Origin: Bacillus sp. NTK034
Lineage (GTDB): Bacteria; Bacillota; Bacilli; Bacillales; Cytobacillaceae
Assembly (NCBI RefSeq): GCF_017303275.1
Contig: NZ_JAFKOJ010000002.1
Span: 310,001-374,000, forward strand
Length of the DNA: 64,000 bases
Reading direction: 5' to 3'
The translations under genes were made by a program, and so were the position numbers. The notes beneath the pieces are model-generated. The model made no database searches. It was not told the origin of the DNA and worked only from the letters and a program-made list of their open reading frames with translations. This document shows positions 8,454 to 16,772 of this stretch, piece by piece; position 1 is the stretch's first letter; every line of letters starts with the position of its first letter.

Positions 8454-10004
8454 TTATAGCGGAATATTTCCATGCTTTTTATGCGGCCTGCTTTCTTTTT
8501 TATTTCGCAGCATTTCAAGCGCCTGAATGATCTTGATTCTCGTTTCTCGCGGATCGATGACATCATCCACCATGCCCCTGCTTGCCGCCACATATGGATT
8601 AGCGAACTTTTCTCTGTACTCCTCGATTTTTTGTGCTCTGGTGGCCTCGGGATCTTCACTATTCTGGATTTCCCTTGCAAAAATAATGTTGGCTGCACCT
8701 TGAGGACCCATTACGGCTACTTCCGCATTCGGCCATGCAAATACAAGATCTGCGCCGATAGATTTACTGTTCAGGGCAACGTAGGCTCCGCCGAAAGCTT
8801 TTCTTAAAATAACAGTAAGCTTTGGCACTGTTGCTTCTGAGTAAGCATAGAGAATCTTTGCACCATGCCGTATGATCCCGCCATGCTCCTGTTTAACACC
8901 TGGGAAAAAGCCTGTAACGTCCTCAAATGTAATAAGAGGAATATTAAAGGAATCACAGAACCGGATAAACCTTGCAGCCTTATCGGAAGAATCAATATCA
9001 AGTCCTCCTGCCATTACCTTCGGCTGATTGCAGACAAGTCCCACCGTTTCACCCTTGATTCGGGCAAGCCCGACTACAATATTCTTAGCAAAGTCACGCT
9101 GTACCTCCATAAAAGTATCTTTATCCACTACCTGTTCAATGACTTTTCGGACGTCATATGGACGAAGGGCATCAAAAGGAATGGCGTCTGTCAGATCCGG
9201 ACGGTAATCATCGTCCTCATCCCGTTCTGACAATGGCGGTTTTTCCTCATTATTCTGTGGAAGGTAGCTTAAAAGACTTCGCACCTGCTCAATAACTTCC
9301 TCTTCGGACTCGCCTCTAAAGTGTGCGTTTCCGCTGATTGTGTTATGCACACGGGCACCGCCCAGATCCTCCGGTGAAATTTTTTCCCCAGTTACCGTTT
9401 CGATTACTTTTGGGCCAGTTATGAACATCTGGCTCGTTTTTTCCACCATGAAGACAAAATCCGTGATCGCTGGAGAATAAACCGCTCCGCCTGCACAAGG
9501 CCCCATAATGACGGAGATCTGAGGAATCACTCCTGAATAAATGGAATTCCGGTAGAAAATATGGCCGTACCCATCAAGGGAAACAACACCTTCCTGAATT
9601 CTGGCACCTCCGGAATCATTCAAGCCTACAAATGGAGCCCCATTTTCTGCCGCCAAATCCATTACATTGGCAATTTTTTTTGCATGCATTTCCCCAAGGG
9701 CACCGCCAAAAACAGTAAAGTCCTGGGAAAATAAGAAGATAGGCCGTCCGTTGACTTTACCATAGCCCGTTACAACACCATCGCCGGGGCCTTTTTGGTT
9801 TTCCAATCCAAAATCTGTGCTGCGGTGCTCAATAAATGGATTCAGCTCAACGAATGTGCCCGGGTCAACTAATAAATCGATTCGTTCACGGGCAGTCAGT
9901 TTCCCTTTTTCATGCTGTTTTTGTATACGCTCATCCCCTCCGCCCAGTTCGACTTCCCTGCGGCGGTCGTATAACTCATTTATTTTCTCATAGATGTCTG
10001 CCAT
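8454..10004 (-). CDS. yqjD: Acyl-CoA carboxylase carboxyltransferase (beta) subunit, YqjD/PccB type
   Basis: This 516-residue crotonase-fold carboxyltransferase moves CO2 from carboxybiotin to an acyl-CoA, most likely propionyl-CoA to give methylmalonyl-CoA. The oxyanion-hole regions GLNDSGGARIQEG and DVTGFFPGVKQEHGG(I) are visible. The ending KKHGNIPL is typical of propionyl-CoA carboxylase/methylmalonyl-CoA decarboxylase beta chains. It lies 3 bases downstream of mce, the epimerase for its product. No biotin carboxylase/BCCP alpha subunit is adjacent, so AccC/AccB at 45-47 kb or another subunit must serve it. The exact acyl-CoA substrate is inferred from context. Confidence 0.92.
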   Translation of the reverse strand: MADIYEKINELYDRRREVELGGGDERIQKQHEKGKLTARERIDLLVDPGTFVELNPFIEHRSTDFGLENQKGPGDGVVTGYGKVNGRPIFLFSQDFTVFGGALGEMHAKKIANVMDLAAENGAPFVGLNDSGGARIQEGVVSLDGYGHIFYRNSIYSGVIPQISVIMGPCAGGAVYSPAITDFVFMVEKTSQMFITGPKVIETVTGEKISPEDLGGARVHNTISGNAHFRGESEEEVIEQVRSLLSYLPQNNEEKPPLSERDEDDDYRPDLTDAIPFDALRPYDVRKVIEQVVDKDTFMEVQRDFAKNIVVGLARIKGETVGLVCNQPKVMAGGLDIDSSDKAARFIRFCDSFNIPLITFEDVTGFFPGVKQEHGGIIRHGAKILYAYSEATVPKLTVILRKAFGGAYVALNSKSIGADLVFAWPNAEVAVMGPQGAANIIFAREIQNSEDPEATRAQKIEEYREKFANPYVAASRGMVDDVIDPRETRIKIIQALEMLRNKKESRPHKKHGNIPL

Positions 10005-10007
10005 GCT

Positions 10008-10418
10008 TTATTTCAATCCTTTCTTTTCACAAAATTCGTATAATATGCCGCCTGTTGATTTCGGGTGCATAAAGGCTACCTGGGCACCGCCAGCACCAAT
10101 CTTCGGTTCATCCTGCAGCATCCTGATGCCCTGTTCCTTCATTTGATTAATGCGTTCCTGTATGCTGTCAACACCTAATGCTACATGATGAAGACCTTCG
10201 CCTCGCTTCTCTATAAACTTGGCAATTGGACTTTCTTCACTTGTCGGTTCCAGCAGCTCAAGTTTCGTTTCCCCTGCTTTAATAAAAGCAACCTTTACCC
10301 CTTGACTTTCCACTTCCTCAATTCCGAGAAATTCTAGCTGCAGCGTTTCAGTATAAAATGGAAGCGCTTCATCAAGAGACCTGACTGCAATCCCTATATG
10401 GTCCACCTTCTGGATCAT
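10008..10418 (-). CDS. mce: Methylmalonyl-CoA epimerase
   Basis: Mce interconverts the S and R forms of methylmalonyl-CoA, linking propionyl-CoA carboxylase to the mutase. The 136-residue protein is a vicinal-oxygen-chelate fold of two modules. Metal ligands are visible in DHIGIAV (His 6-7 region), LHHVALGV (about residue 77) and the C-terminal YEFCEKKG Glu. It is the first gene of a two-gene unit with yqjD, whose start follows after 3 bases. GAGGAAACC provides the ribosome binding site. The mutase itself is about 5 kb further along on the same strand. Confidence 0.95.
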   Translation of the reverse strand: MIQKVDHIGIAVRSLDEALPFYTETLQLEFLGIEEVESQGVKVAFIKAGETKLELLEPTSEESPIAKFIEKRGEGLHHVALGVDSIQERINQMKEQGIRMLQDEPKIGAGGAQVAFMHPKSTGGILYEFCEKKGLK

Positions 10419-10508
10419 CTGGTTTCCTCCTCATGGATGTCGGATATTATCAATTTCCCGCAGAATGCGGGCATATTTTAAGACTATTATTTAAATATTC
10501 GTTAAAAA

Positions 10509-10566
10509 TGTCGAAAATCCTTTTAAAAATTGAGCGGTTGTTCAATTTGAAGATTCTTAGTAAAAT
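10509..10566 (+). promoter_or_regulatory. Candidate promoter and 0A-box-like sequence ahead of prli42
   Basis: TTGTTC (10538-10543), 17 bases, then TAAAAT (10561-10566) gives a plausible sigma-A promoter with a weak -35 for the small gene at 10598. TGTCGAA at 10509-10515 is an exact match to the Spo0A box, although a 7-base match alone can be chance. Confidence 0.35.
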
Positions 10567-10597
10567 AATAGTAAGAATTGGGACGAGGAGGAATAGA

Positions 10598-10693
10598 ATG
10601 TCAAATAAGAAAATGACAAAGGTGATTGTTTATTTAATGATATTTGCAATGCTCGCATCTACACTCATTATGGGAATGTCGATGTTTTTATAA
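10598..10693 (+). CDS. prli42: Prli42-like stressosome-associated miniprotein
   Basis: A 31-residue open frame, MSNKKMTKVIVYLMIFAMLASTLIMGMSMFL, has a short basic N-terminus and a single membrane helix. A strong ribosome binding site (GAGGAGGAATAG) precedes the ATG and a terminator follows. Size, topology and the conserved basic head plus KVIVYLM-type helix fit Prli42, the membrane anchor reported for the Listeria stressosome and conserved in Firmicutes. The assignment rests on recognition of this pattern. A generic single-pass miniprotein is the alternative. Confidence 0.78.
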   Translation: MSNKKMTKVIVYLMIFAMLASTLIMGMSMFL

Positions 10694-10714
10694 CAGAAAC
10701 TATGTAGATTTTTT

Positions 10715-10752
10715 CAGCTGCTGCCGATGGCCATTCCGGGCAGCTTTTTTTG
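10715..10752 (+). terminator. Terminator of prli42
   Basis: AGCTGC and GCAGCT arms enclose a GC-rich loop and are followed by seven T residues on the plus strand, about 25 bases after the prli42 stop codon. Confidence 0.75.
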
Positions 10753-10848
10753 TTTTATCCAACATATTTTTAACAGGTTATCTAATTTATCTAACATATT
10801 TTAGAATTTATTTTACATCTATAACACTTTCCAGTCATACAAGGCATT

Positions 10849-10874
10849 AAAAAACTGCATCCATTCAGATGCAG
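10849..10874 (-). terminator. Terminator of the L,D-transpeptidase gene
   Basis: On the minus strand CTGCATC, loop TGAATG and GATGCAG are followed by six T residues, just past the stop codon at 10887. Confidence 0.85.
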
Positions 10875-10886
10875 CTGTACATTCTT

Positions 10887-11414
10887 TTAATTATCTTTTT
10901 TTATTGCGCCGTATTCTCTTCCTAGTTCGTCAAAGTTTTTGGTCGAGGTGACTACTAAGATCTTTGTTCCAATCGGCACGGATTCATATAACGACTCGAC
11001 AGCTTCATTCTGCAGTCTAATACATCCATTGGAGACATATCTGCCGATGGACGATGGATCGTTGGTTCCGTGAATGCCATAGATTCTGCCATCTGTTTCC
11101 TCTGCGTCAAACCCAATCCATCTTGACCCTAGCGGATTACGGGGGTCACCGCCTTTAATTTCCTTTTTCCTATAGTAAGGATCCGCTGCCTTTACAGTAA
11201 CAGTAAACAGGCCTTCAGGTGTAAGATCATCCGTTTTCCCGGTTGCAGCTGAGATGACATTCTGGACATTATTATCCTGAATATACGCAACTTCATTAGT
11301 CCGTTTATTGACAATTAAAAATGGATCTCCTGGCAGCGGGTTGGGTCCCAAAGGCCAGATTGGGGAAAATGAAAAAAACATGATGGCCGCTGCAGCAAAC
11401 TTCAGCATGATCAT
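10887..11414 (-). CDS. L,D-transpeptidase (YkuD domain), exported
   Basis: The 175-residue protein has an N-terminal hydrophobic export segment (about residues 1-22) and a YkuD catalytic domain. The active-site signature is split as YGIHGTNDPSSIGR (His near 119) and SNGCIRLQNEAVESL (catalytic Cys near 134). Such enzymes make 3-3 peptidoglycan cross-links or attach proteins to the wall, outside the membrane. There is no LysM domain, unlike the spore-associated YkuD itself. GGAGCGTGA precedes the ATG. It follows yqjA by about 20 bases on the same strand, so the two may be co-transcribed. Confidence 0.9.
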   Translation of the reverse strand: MIMLKFAAAAIMFFSFSPIWPLGPNPLPGDPFLIVNKRTNEVAYIQDNNVQNVISAATGKTDDLTPEGLFTVTVKAADPYYRKKEIKGGDPRNPLGSRWIGFDAEETDGRIYGIHGTNDPSSIGRYVSNGCIRLQNEAVESLYESVPIGTKILVVTSTKNFDELGREYGAIKKDN

Positions 11415-11435
11415 TCACGCTCCAATTCCTTTTCC

Positions 11436-12428
11436 TTAGTTTGCTTCTGCTGTCCTGTCTTGATTCATTTCCCTATCCTTTAATCCTATAAAAGAGCTTT
11501 TTATAATTAAATACTGTTCCATTTCTTTTACAAAGTGAAGCAGCGCAGCCCGTGCCTCAAATTCCTCTCTTGTCTTGGGGAGCTCCATATTTTCAAATGA
11601 AACTCTCATTCGGTATAATTTCTCCAGAAATTGAATGGCCGTATTCCCTGGATGAATGTGGTCCGATAACTCCTCAATAAAGTCAGCAATCATCTCCCCC
11701 TGTTCAACAGGCAATGCAATGGACGTAACACTTGGAAGAACACGCTCAATAATCTCAAATTGTTTTTCCCTCATTTTAAAATAGTGATAATATAAATTAT
11801 CATTCCTTCGGAAATGGTTTTCGACATCTCTGAAAGCCAATGTTTTTGCCTTATCGATCAATTCCATCGTTTCAGTGATTTCTCTGCCATCCCAGCTGCT
11901 TTCATGCGTGCGCAAATACTTCACGATTTCATCAAAGATTATCTTAAAGTTATCCTCTATCTCGAGTCTATACTCCTTAAGCTTCGATTCCAGACTGGGC
12001 ATATAGAGGTTTGCGATGAGCGCCACACCAATACCGACAGTAATAATGCCCAGTTCATTCAGCAGGAGTTCCTTTGAAACTTTCCCTGCAGAATAAATAT
12101 GCAGAATAATAACGGAGCTTGTCACTATCCCATCACTGGCCTTTACCATGACAGCTGCGGGGATAAAAAACAAAAGCAGCAGTCCAATTACAAGCGGATG
12201 GTAGGCAATCCCCTCAAAAAACAAGGAAGAAAACACCATTGCCATTAAGCAGGCAAAAAAACGGTCCCATGAAGCGCGCAGAGACTTTTTCTTCGTTACT
12301 TTTATGCATAAAATAGTTAAGATTCCTGCAGAGACAAAATTATCAAGCTGCAGCATTTGTGCAATCATAATGCTAATGGAAGTTCCCACGGCAGTCTTGA
12401 TTGTCCGGTAGCCAATTCTGTACTTCAT
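11436..12428 (-). CDS. yqjA: Aromatic acid exporter family membrane protein (YqjA type)
   Basis: The 330-residue protein has a membrane-embedded N-terminal half with about four to five helices within residues 10-145, then a soluble coiled-coil-rich C-terminal half (residues 150-320). This is the layout of the ArAE/DUF939 family that includes B. subtilis YqjA. The substrate is not known from sequence. AGGAGTTTGACTAA precedes the ATG. It lies upstream of the L,D-transpeptidase gene on the same strand. Confidence 0.85.
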   Translation of the reverse strand: MKYRIGYRTIKTAVGTSISIMIAQMLQLDNFVSAGILTILCIKVTKKKSLRASWDRFFACLMAMVFSSLFFEGIAYHPLVIGLLLLFFIPAAVMVKASDGIVTSSVIILHIYSAGKVSKELLLNELGIITVGIGVALIANLYMPSLESKLKEYRLEIEDNFKIIFDEIVKYLRTHESSWDGREITETMELIDKAKTLAFRDVENHFRRNDNLYYHYFKMREKQFEIIERVLPSVTSIALPVEQGEMIADFIEELSDHIHPGNTAIQFLEKLYRMRVSFENMELPKTREEFEARAALLHFVKEMEQYLIIKSSFIGLKDREMNQDRTAEAN

Positions 12429-12499
12429 TTAGTCAAACTCCTATATTCATTTGCCCGCATCAAATTATAAGAAGGCTGTTAGTTTTGAGAAAAGCGAAA

Positions 12500-12528
12500 G
12501 AGAAGATGATCCTTTTGATCATCTTCTC
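12500..12528 (-). terminator. Terminator of the art ABC transporter operon
   Basis: Perfect 12-base arms GAGAAGATGATC and GATCATCTTCTC enclose a 5-base loop, followed on the minus strand by TTTCGCTTTTC. It lies 16 bases after the artM stop codon. Confidence 0.78.
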
Positions 12529-12544
12529 CCATAGCATATATCGA

Positions 12545-13267
12545 TTATAGCATTTTTTGCAAGAAATCCCTTGCACGTTCACTCTTAGGATTAGAAAAAA
12601 ATTCTTTAGGTGAAGAATCCTCTACAAGCACGCCGCCATCCAGGAAAAGCACCCTGTCTGCCACTTCACGGGCAAATCCCATTTCATGGGTTACAATTGC
12701 CATTGTCATGCCTGTATGGGCTAAATTTTTCATAACGTCCAGCACTTCTTTCACCATTTCCGGGTCAAGAGCGGATGTCGGTTCATCAAACAGCATGACA
12801 TCAGGCTTCATAGCAAGAGCTCTGGCAATCGCGACCCTTTGCTTCTGTCCCCCGGATAACCGATTTGGATATTCGTATGCTTTGGCTGATAATCCGACCT
12901 TCTCCAAAAGCTCGAGCCCTGCTTTCTCAGCGTCCGATTTCGAAACTCCCTTAACCTTCATTGGTGCATAGGTCAGGTTTTGCAGAACCGTTTTGTGTGG
13001 AAATAAATGAAAATGCTGAAAAACCATTCCCACATTTTGGCGCACTTTCATAATGTTCGTGCTCTTATCCGTAATGTTCTGCCCGTTAATCATGATCCGG
13101 CCGTCTGTAGGCATTTCCAGGAGATTGATGCAGCGCAGCAATGTTGACTTGCCGGAACCGGATGGACCAATAATTGCTACTACTTCGCCATCTTGAATAC
13201 TGGTAGAAATACCTTTAAGAACTTCAAGTTTACCGAAATGTTTATGCAAATTTTCCACTTTAATCAC
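12545..13267 (-). CDS. artM: Polar amino acid ABC transporter ATP-binding protein (ArtM/YqiZ)
   Basis: The 240-residue ATPase powers amino acid uptake. Walker [10 protein letters not shown] is at residues 34-42, the signature [15 protein letters not shown] near 138, and Walker [16 protein letters not shown] near 160. The length and the [18 protein letters not shown] segment are typical of the GlnQ/ArtM subgroup. Its start overlaps the end of artQ by 8 bases. By synteny it corresponds to YqiZ, the arginine transporter ATPase of B. subtilis. Confidence 0.94.
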   Translation of the reverse strand: MIKVENLHKHFGKLEVLKGISTSIQDGEVVAIIGPSGSGKSTLLRCINLLEMPTDGRIMINGQNITDKSTNIMKVRQNVGMVFQHFHLFPHKTVLQNLTYAPMKVKGVSKSDAEKAGLELLEKVGLSAKAYEYPNRLSGGQKQRVAIARALAMKPDVMLFDEPTSALDPEMVKEVLDVMKNLAHTGMTMAIVTHEMGFAREVADRVLFLDGGVLVEDSSPKEFFSNPKSERARDFLQKML

Positions 13268-13919
13268 TGCGTCTCATTCTCCTTTCGATCCCTTTTCCAA
13301 GCACAGTCAGGATCATAACCATAATGTAATAGATAAGCCCGGCAATCAGTATTGGTTCGAAGTATGAAAACTTTTCACCTCCCACGATGTAAGCCCGGCG
13401 CATCACGTCTGTAACACCAATAACCGTTACGATTGCAGACTCTTTTGTCAGGGTAATAAACTCGTTCATCAAAGCAGGCAAAATGTTTTTCATCGCCTGC
13501 GGGAGAATGATATCCATCATGGCCGGCCTATATGGTACACCTAAAGCCATGGCCGCTTCACTTTGGCCCTTATCTACGGCCAGGATGCCGGCCCGGATAA
13601 TCTCCGAAATATAGGCTGCTGAGTTTAGTCCAAAAGACAAGACGGCAGCTGTGGAAGGATCAATTTTATACCCGATCAGCTGTGGTGATCCATAATAAAT
13701 GAGCATTAGCTGAAGAACAAGAGGTGTTCCTCTAAAGACGGATGTATAGGCATCTGCAATCCACCCAAGAGGTTTAAATCTGCTGATTTTAAAGAATGAT
13801 AGAATAATGCCTAAGACAAAACCCAGTATCCCTGCCATAGAAACTATTTGAAGCGTGACGCCAATGCCTTTCAGTATATATGGAAGGGAGGGGATGAACT
13901 GCTGAAAATCCAGATTCAC
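13260..13919 (-). CDS. artQ: Polar amino acid ABC transporter permease (ArtQ/YqiY)
   Basis: The 219-residue membrane protein has about five helices and the permease EAA-loop ([22 protein letters not shown] near residue 145) that contacts the ATPase. [20 protein letters not shown] is the characteristic His/Glu/Gln permease segment near residue 60. It is the middle gene of artP-artQ-artM. It overlaps artM and is separated from the binding-protein gene by a 95-base spacer containing a hairpin. Confidence 0.94.
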   Translation of the reverse strand: MNLDFQQFIPSLPYILKGIGVTLQIVSMAGILGFVLGIILSFFKISRFKPLGWIADAYTSVFRGTPLVLQLMLIYYGSPQLIGYKIDPSTAAVLSFGLNSAAYISEIIRAGILAVDKGQSEAAMALGVPYRPAMMDIILPQAMKNILPALMNEFITLTKESAIVTVIGVTDVMRRAYIVGGEKFSYFEPILIAGLIYYIMVMILTVLGKGIERRMRRSD

Positions 13920-13970
13920 TATCTTTCCATCCTCTCTATAAGTAGTTTATTAGTTTTCGAGAAGAATAAA

Positions 13971-13999
13971 GCGTCCAAAGGAAAATATGCCTTGGACGC
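13971..13999 (-). terminator. Intercistronic hairpin between artP and artQ
   Basis: Arms GCGTCCAA and TTGGACGC enclose an 11-13 base loop. The minus strand continues TTTATTCTTC, a broken U-tract. It probably acts as a partial terminator or an RNA 3'-end stabiliser, so that binding protein is made in excess over the permease. Confidence 0.65.
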
Positions 14000-14014
14000 C
14001 AATTCCCAGCGGAA

Positions 14015-14806
14015 TTAATTGTTATCAAACCATTTTACGATTAGTTCTTCCAATTCACCGTTTTCTTTCATCTTCAAAAGCTCTGCATTAAATTTTTCAG
14101 TTAAATCGCTTCCTTTAGGAAAAGCAATGGCCGAACCTGCCTCCGCTTCAGCTTCTTCGATAGTAAAACCGGCTAAATCTTCATTTTTTTCAAAGTATCC
14201 TTTAGCAACAGTGTCTTCAATCATGGCAGCATCAAAACGGCCTGCCATAATTTCCTGAATCAATTCAGGGATGCGATTGCGGTTTTCCACAGTCATATCA
14301 ACTGTCTCACCAATTTCTTCTGCTTTATCTGCCTGGATGGAGGCAAGCTGAACTCCTAAAGTTTTTCCGTTCAAATCTTCCAATGACTCAATTCCGCTTC
14401 CTTTTTTTGAGACGATCATGTGGCTCGCTGTATAATATACATCACTGAAATCAACGTTTTGTTTGCGCTCTTCAGTAGGTGTCATACCGGCCAGAACAAA
14501 ATCAACCTGGCTTGTTTCCAATGCAGGAATCAATCCGTTAAAGTCCATATCCTTTACTTGTATCTCATAACCCAGTTTTTCAGCGATCGCTTTGGCCAAA
14601 TCCACATCAAAGCCGATAATTTCTTCCCCTTTTGCGGAATCTACATATTCAAATGGCGGATAATCCGCTGACGTGCCCATTGTTAATACTTTTTTATCTG
14701 AGTTTTCCCCTGATCCGCTTCCCGTGCTGGCTTCTTCACTTGTGCCGCATGCAGCTAATACACTGACTAAAAGTATACTTAAAGCAAACATGATGACTTT
14801 TTTCAT
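14015..14806 (-). CDS. artP: Polar amino acid ABC transporter substrate-binding lipoprotein (ArtP/YqiX)
   Basis: The 263-residue protein has a lipoprotein signal ending LAAC, with the lipidated Cys at position 20, then a Ser/Gly-rich linker and a family 3 solute-binding domain. The segment MGTSADYPPFEYVD (about residue 43) and GFDVDLAKAIAEKLGY are hallmarks of amino acid binding. It is tethered to the outer face of the membrane and delivers substrate to ArtQ. It is the first gene of the operon. Arginine is the ligand of the B. subtilis homologue; that specificity is inferred here. Confidence 0.93.
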   Translation of the reverse strand: MKKVIMFALSILLVSVLAACGTSEEASTGSGSGENSDKKVLTMGTSADYPPFEYVDSAKGEEIIGFDVDLAKAIAEKLGYEIQVKDMDFNGLIPALETSQVDFVLAGMTPTEERKQNVDFSDVYYTASHMIVSKKGSGIESLEDLNGKTLGVQLASIQADKAEEIGETVDMTVENRNRIPELIQEIMAGRFDAAMIEDTVAKGYFEKNEDLAGFTIEEAEAEAGSAIAFPKGSDLTEKFNAELLKMKENGELEELIVKWFDNN

Positions 14807-14952
14807 TTTAGTTTCCCCCTATAAAATATGAATAATTTCTGCATAACTATTAATAAATATTCACTAAAATGAATTTTAACAGATTTTTATATTTATGCAA
14901 TAACATTTTTAAATATTTATACAAAGTTTAATTATTCAGACAAGTATACACA

Positions 14953-14978
14953 CAAAAAAAAGTCCCGAAATTCGGGAC
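14953..14978 (-). terminator. Terminator of brxB
   Basis: GTCCCGAA and TTCGGGAC arms are separated by one base, and the minus strand runs into seven T residues. It begins about 10 bases after the brxB stop codon. Confidence 0.87.
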
Positions 14979-14988
14979 CTTCCGCTAT

Positions 14989-15426
14989 TTAAAGCTCTTC
15001 GCAATATTTCTCAAAGGTATCCTGCAGTTTTTGAACAACAGCCATTGGCTCATGTCCTTCAATTTCATGGCGCTCGATCATCGTGCATAATTCTCCGTCT
15101 TTAAGAAGAGCAAAAGATGGTGATGATGGCGGATAACCGGTAAAATAAGATCTTGCTTTTTCTGTTGCTTCTTTGTCCTGGCCGGCAAATACAGTAACCA
15201 AATGGTCAGGGCGCTTATCATAATGCAGGGAATGCATGGCCGCCGGGCGGGCAATTCCGCCTGCACACCCGCAGACTGAGTTCACCATTACAAGTGTTGT
15301 GCCTTTTTTATTAAGGGCTTCATCCACTTCTTCCGGTGTCGTTAATTCTGTATAGCCAGCATGCACAATTTCCTGCCGCGCCTGCCTTACAACATCATTC
15401 ATAAATAAATTGAAATCCATATTCAT
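14989..15426 (-). CDS. brxB: Bacilliredoxin BrxB (YqiW)
   Basis: BrxB removes bacillithiol from S-bacillithiolated proteins. The CGC active site lies in [15 protein letters not shown] near residues 38-52. The sequence around it and the final EKYCEEL match the DUF1094 family. I placed the start at ATG 15426, giving [11 protein letters not shown] and 145 residues as in B. subtilis. GAGGAG lies 8 bases upstream of it. A longer in-frame reading from 15468 would absorb that ribosome binding site. Confidence 0.95.
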   Translation of the reverse strand: MNMDFNLFMNDVVRQARQEIVHAGYTELTTPEEVDEALNKKGTTLVMVNSVCGCAGGIARPAAMHSLHYDKRPDHLVTVFAGQDKEATEKARSYFTGYPPSSPSFALLKDGELCTMIERHEIEGHEPMAVVQKLQDTFEKYCEEL

Positions 15427-15520
15427 AATCATCGCTCCTCTGCCAAATTTCTTTTTCACTATATACATAATACCAAGACAAGAACAAATTTTACAATCAA
15501 GTCAATTTTTCGAATAAAAA

Positions 15521-15622
15521 AGTTTAGCTTTTGGGTAATGGGGGAAAGATAAAACTACAGCTAGATCCATACCCCTAAACTCCCTAGATTCGCCAGTGCC
15601 CGCAAGGCACTGGCCATTTTTT
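15521..15622. ncRNA. Two-hairpin structured intergenic element, possible small RNA
   Basis: Between meaB and brxB, AGTTTAG (15521-15527) pairs with CTAAACT (15575-15581). Inside it GGGTA-A-TGG (15532-15541 region) pairs with CCATACCC (15567-15574). A second hairpin, GCCAGTGCC (15592-15600), CGCAA, GGCACTGGC (15606-15614), is followed on the plus strand by CATTTTTTTG, an apparent terminator with no plus-strand gene upstream. On the minus strand the larger hairpin is itself followed by TTTTTTATTC. Orientation is therefore unresolved. TTTACA (15490-15495), 17 bases, AATAAA is a possible plus promoter but would start slightly inside the first arm. Confidence 0.5.
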
Positions 15623-15629
15623 TGTATGA

Positions 15630-15655
15630 AAAGCTGCCCCGGCGCGGGCAGCTTT
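15630..15655 (-). terminator. Terminator overlapping the meaB stop codon
   Basis: Ten-base arms AAAGCTGCCC and GGGCAGCTTT enclose CGGCGC. The 5' arm on the minus strand begins within the meaB TAA codon. Only four T residues follow, so read-through into the structured element beyond is possible. Confidence 0.75.
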
Positions 15656-16772
15656 ATCTTTTCGAATAGATATTAAACAATTCTTCCACTGCAGATGTAA
15701 CCGTCCTGTTTCCTGCGATGACCTCGTTTTCGATTTTTGGAAGGAGCGGCTTTACCGCAGGATGATAAAAAAAGCTGAATTGAAGCTGATCGAGGATCAT
15801 GGAATGGATCCATTGTTTTGTCTGGAGTCTTCTTCTTTCCTCAAACACGCCTGAGGCTTTTGAGGTATCTTCAAATGTTTTGATTACTTTCCATATCTCA
15901 GGGATGCCCTGATTAAAAACAGAAGAGCAGGTATAGGCTCTGGTTTGCCATCCCTTTGTAGCAGGCTGGAGAAAATGAAGAATACGGTTATATTCTGCTT
16001 TTGTTTTCTCGGCCAATTTTTTATTGCTTCCATCGGCTTTGTTGACAATTACCGCATCCGCCAGTTCCATAATGCCTTTTTTCATTCCCTGCAATTCATC
16101 GCCTGCCCCTGTCAGCGTTAATAGCATAAAAAAGTCAACCATGTCCCTGACAATGACCTCACTTTGTCCCACACCGACTGTTTCGACCAGAATTACATCA
16201 AAGCCTGCCGCTTCACACAGAAGCATGGTTTCTCTTGTTTTCCGGTGGACTCCTCCTAATTTCCCTGCTGAAGGGGAAGGCCTTATGAATGCATTTGGGT
16301 TTCTGGACAGCTGCTCCATTCTCGTTTTATCGCCAAGGATGCTGCCGCCGCTCAAGCTGGAGCTCGGATCGACGGCAAGCACCGCTACTTTTAATCCTGT
16401 ATCACATAGGTATGTCCCAAATGATTCAATGAATGTGCTCTTACCTGCTCCCGGCACCCCTGTTATCCCAATCCTGAGCGATTGTCCTGAATGGGGCAAA
16501 AGTTTGAGCAGGATTTCCTGTGCATGACGAAAATGATGTTCTGCATTACTTTCAATCAGAGTGATCGCTCTGGCAAGCACACCTCTGCTGCCATTCAAAA
16601 TGCCTTCTTCCAGAACGTTAAGATCAGGGAGGGCAGCAGATTTTTTTTGAAACCTGCCTTTTTTCTCAAATTTCAGCTCCGGCTCACCTGTATCCACACC
16701 ACCGCGGACAATGCTTGAAAAATTATCTGCTTTTTCTTCATCAAACCATTCCGGTTTCTTATCCTCAGTCAT
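15654..16772 (-). CDS. meaB: Methylmalonyl-CoA mutase-associated GTPase MeaB
   Basis: MeaB is the G-protein chaperone that guards and reloads adenosylcobalamin on methylmalonyl-CoA mutase. The P-loop GVPGAGKS is at residues 105-112. Further GTPase motifs are VAVLAVDPSSSLSGGSILGD, DVILVETVGVGQSE and the guanine-recognition VNKADG. The 372 residues include an N-terminal extension of about 45 hydrophilic residues that is not part of the core fold. Its ATG abuts the mutB stop codon, so the two are translationally coupled. The family was once called ArgK; the context here makes MeaB the right name. Confidence 0.95.
   Translation of the reverse strand: MTEDKKPEWFDEEKADNFSSIVRGGVDTGEPELKFEKKGRFQKKSAALPDLNVLEEGILNGSRGVLARAITLIESNAEHHFRHAQEILLKLLPHSGQSLRIGITGVPGAGKSTFIESFGTYLCDTGLKVAVLAVDPSSSLSGGSILGDKTRMEQLSRNPNAFIRPSPSAGKLGGVHRKTRETMLLCEAAGFDVILVETVGVGQSEVIVRDMVDFFMLLTLTGAGDELQGMKKGIMELADAVIVNKADGSNKKLAEKTKAEYNRILHFLQPATKGWQTRAYTCSSVFNQGIPEIWKVIKTFEDTSKASGVFEERRRLQTKQWIHSMILDQLQFSFFYHPAVKPLLPKIENEVIAGNRTVTSAVEELFNIYSKR

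Noticed and set aside
15427..15468. Longer brxB start at 15468
   Set aside because: It would place the GAGGAG ribosome binding site inside the coding sequence and extend the protein beyond the normal 145 residues.
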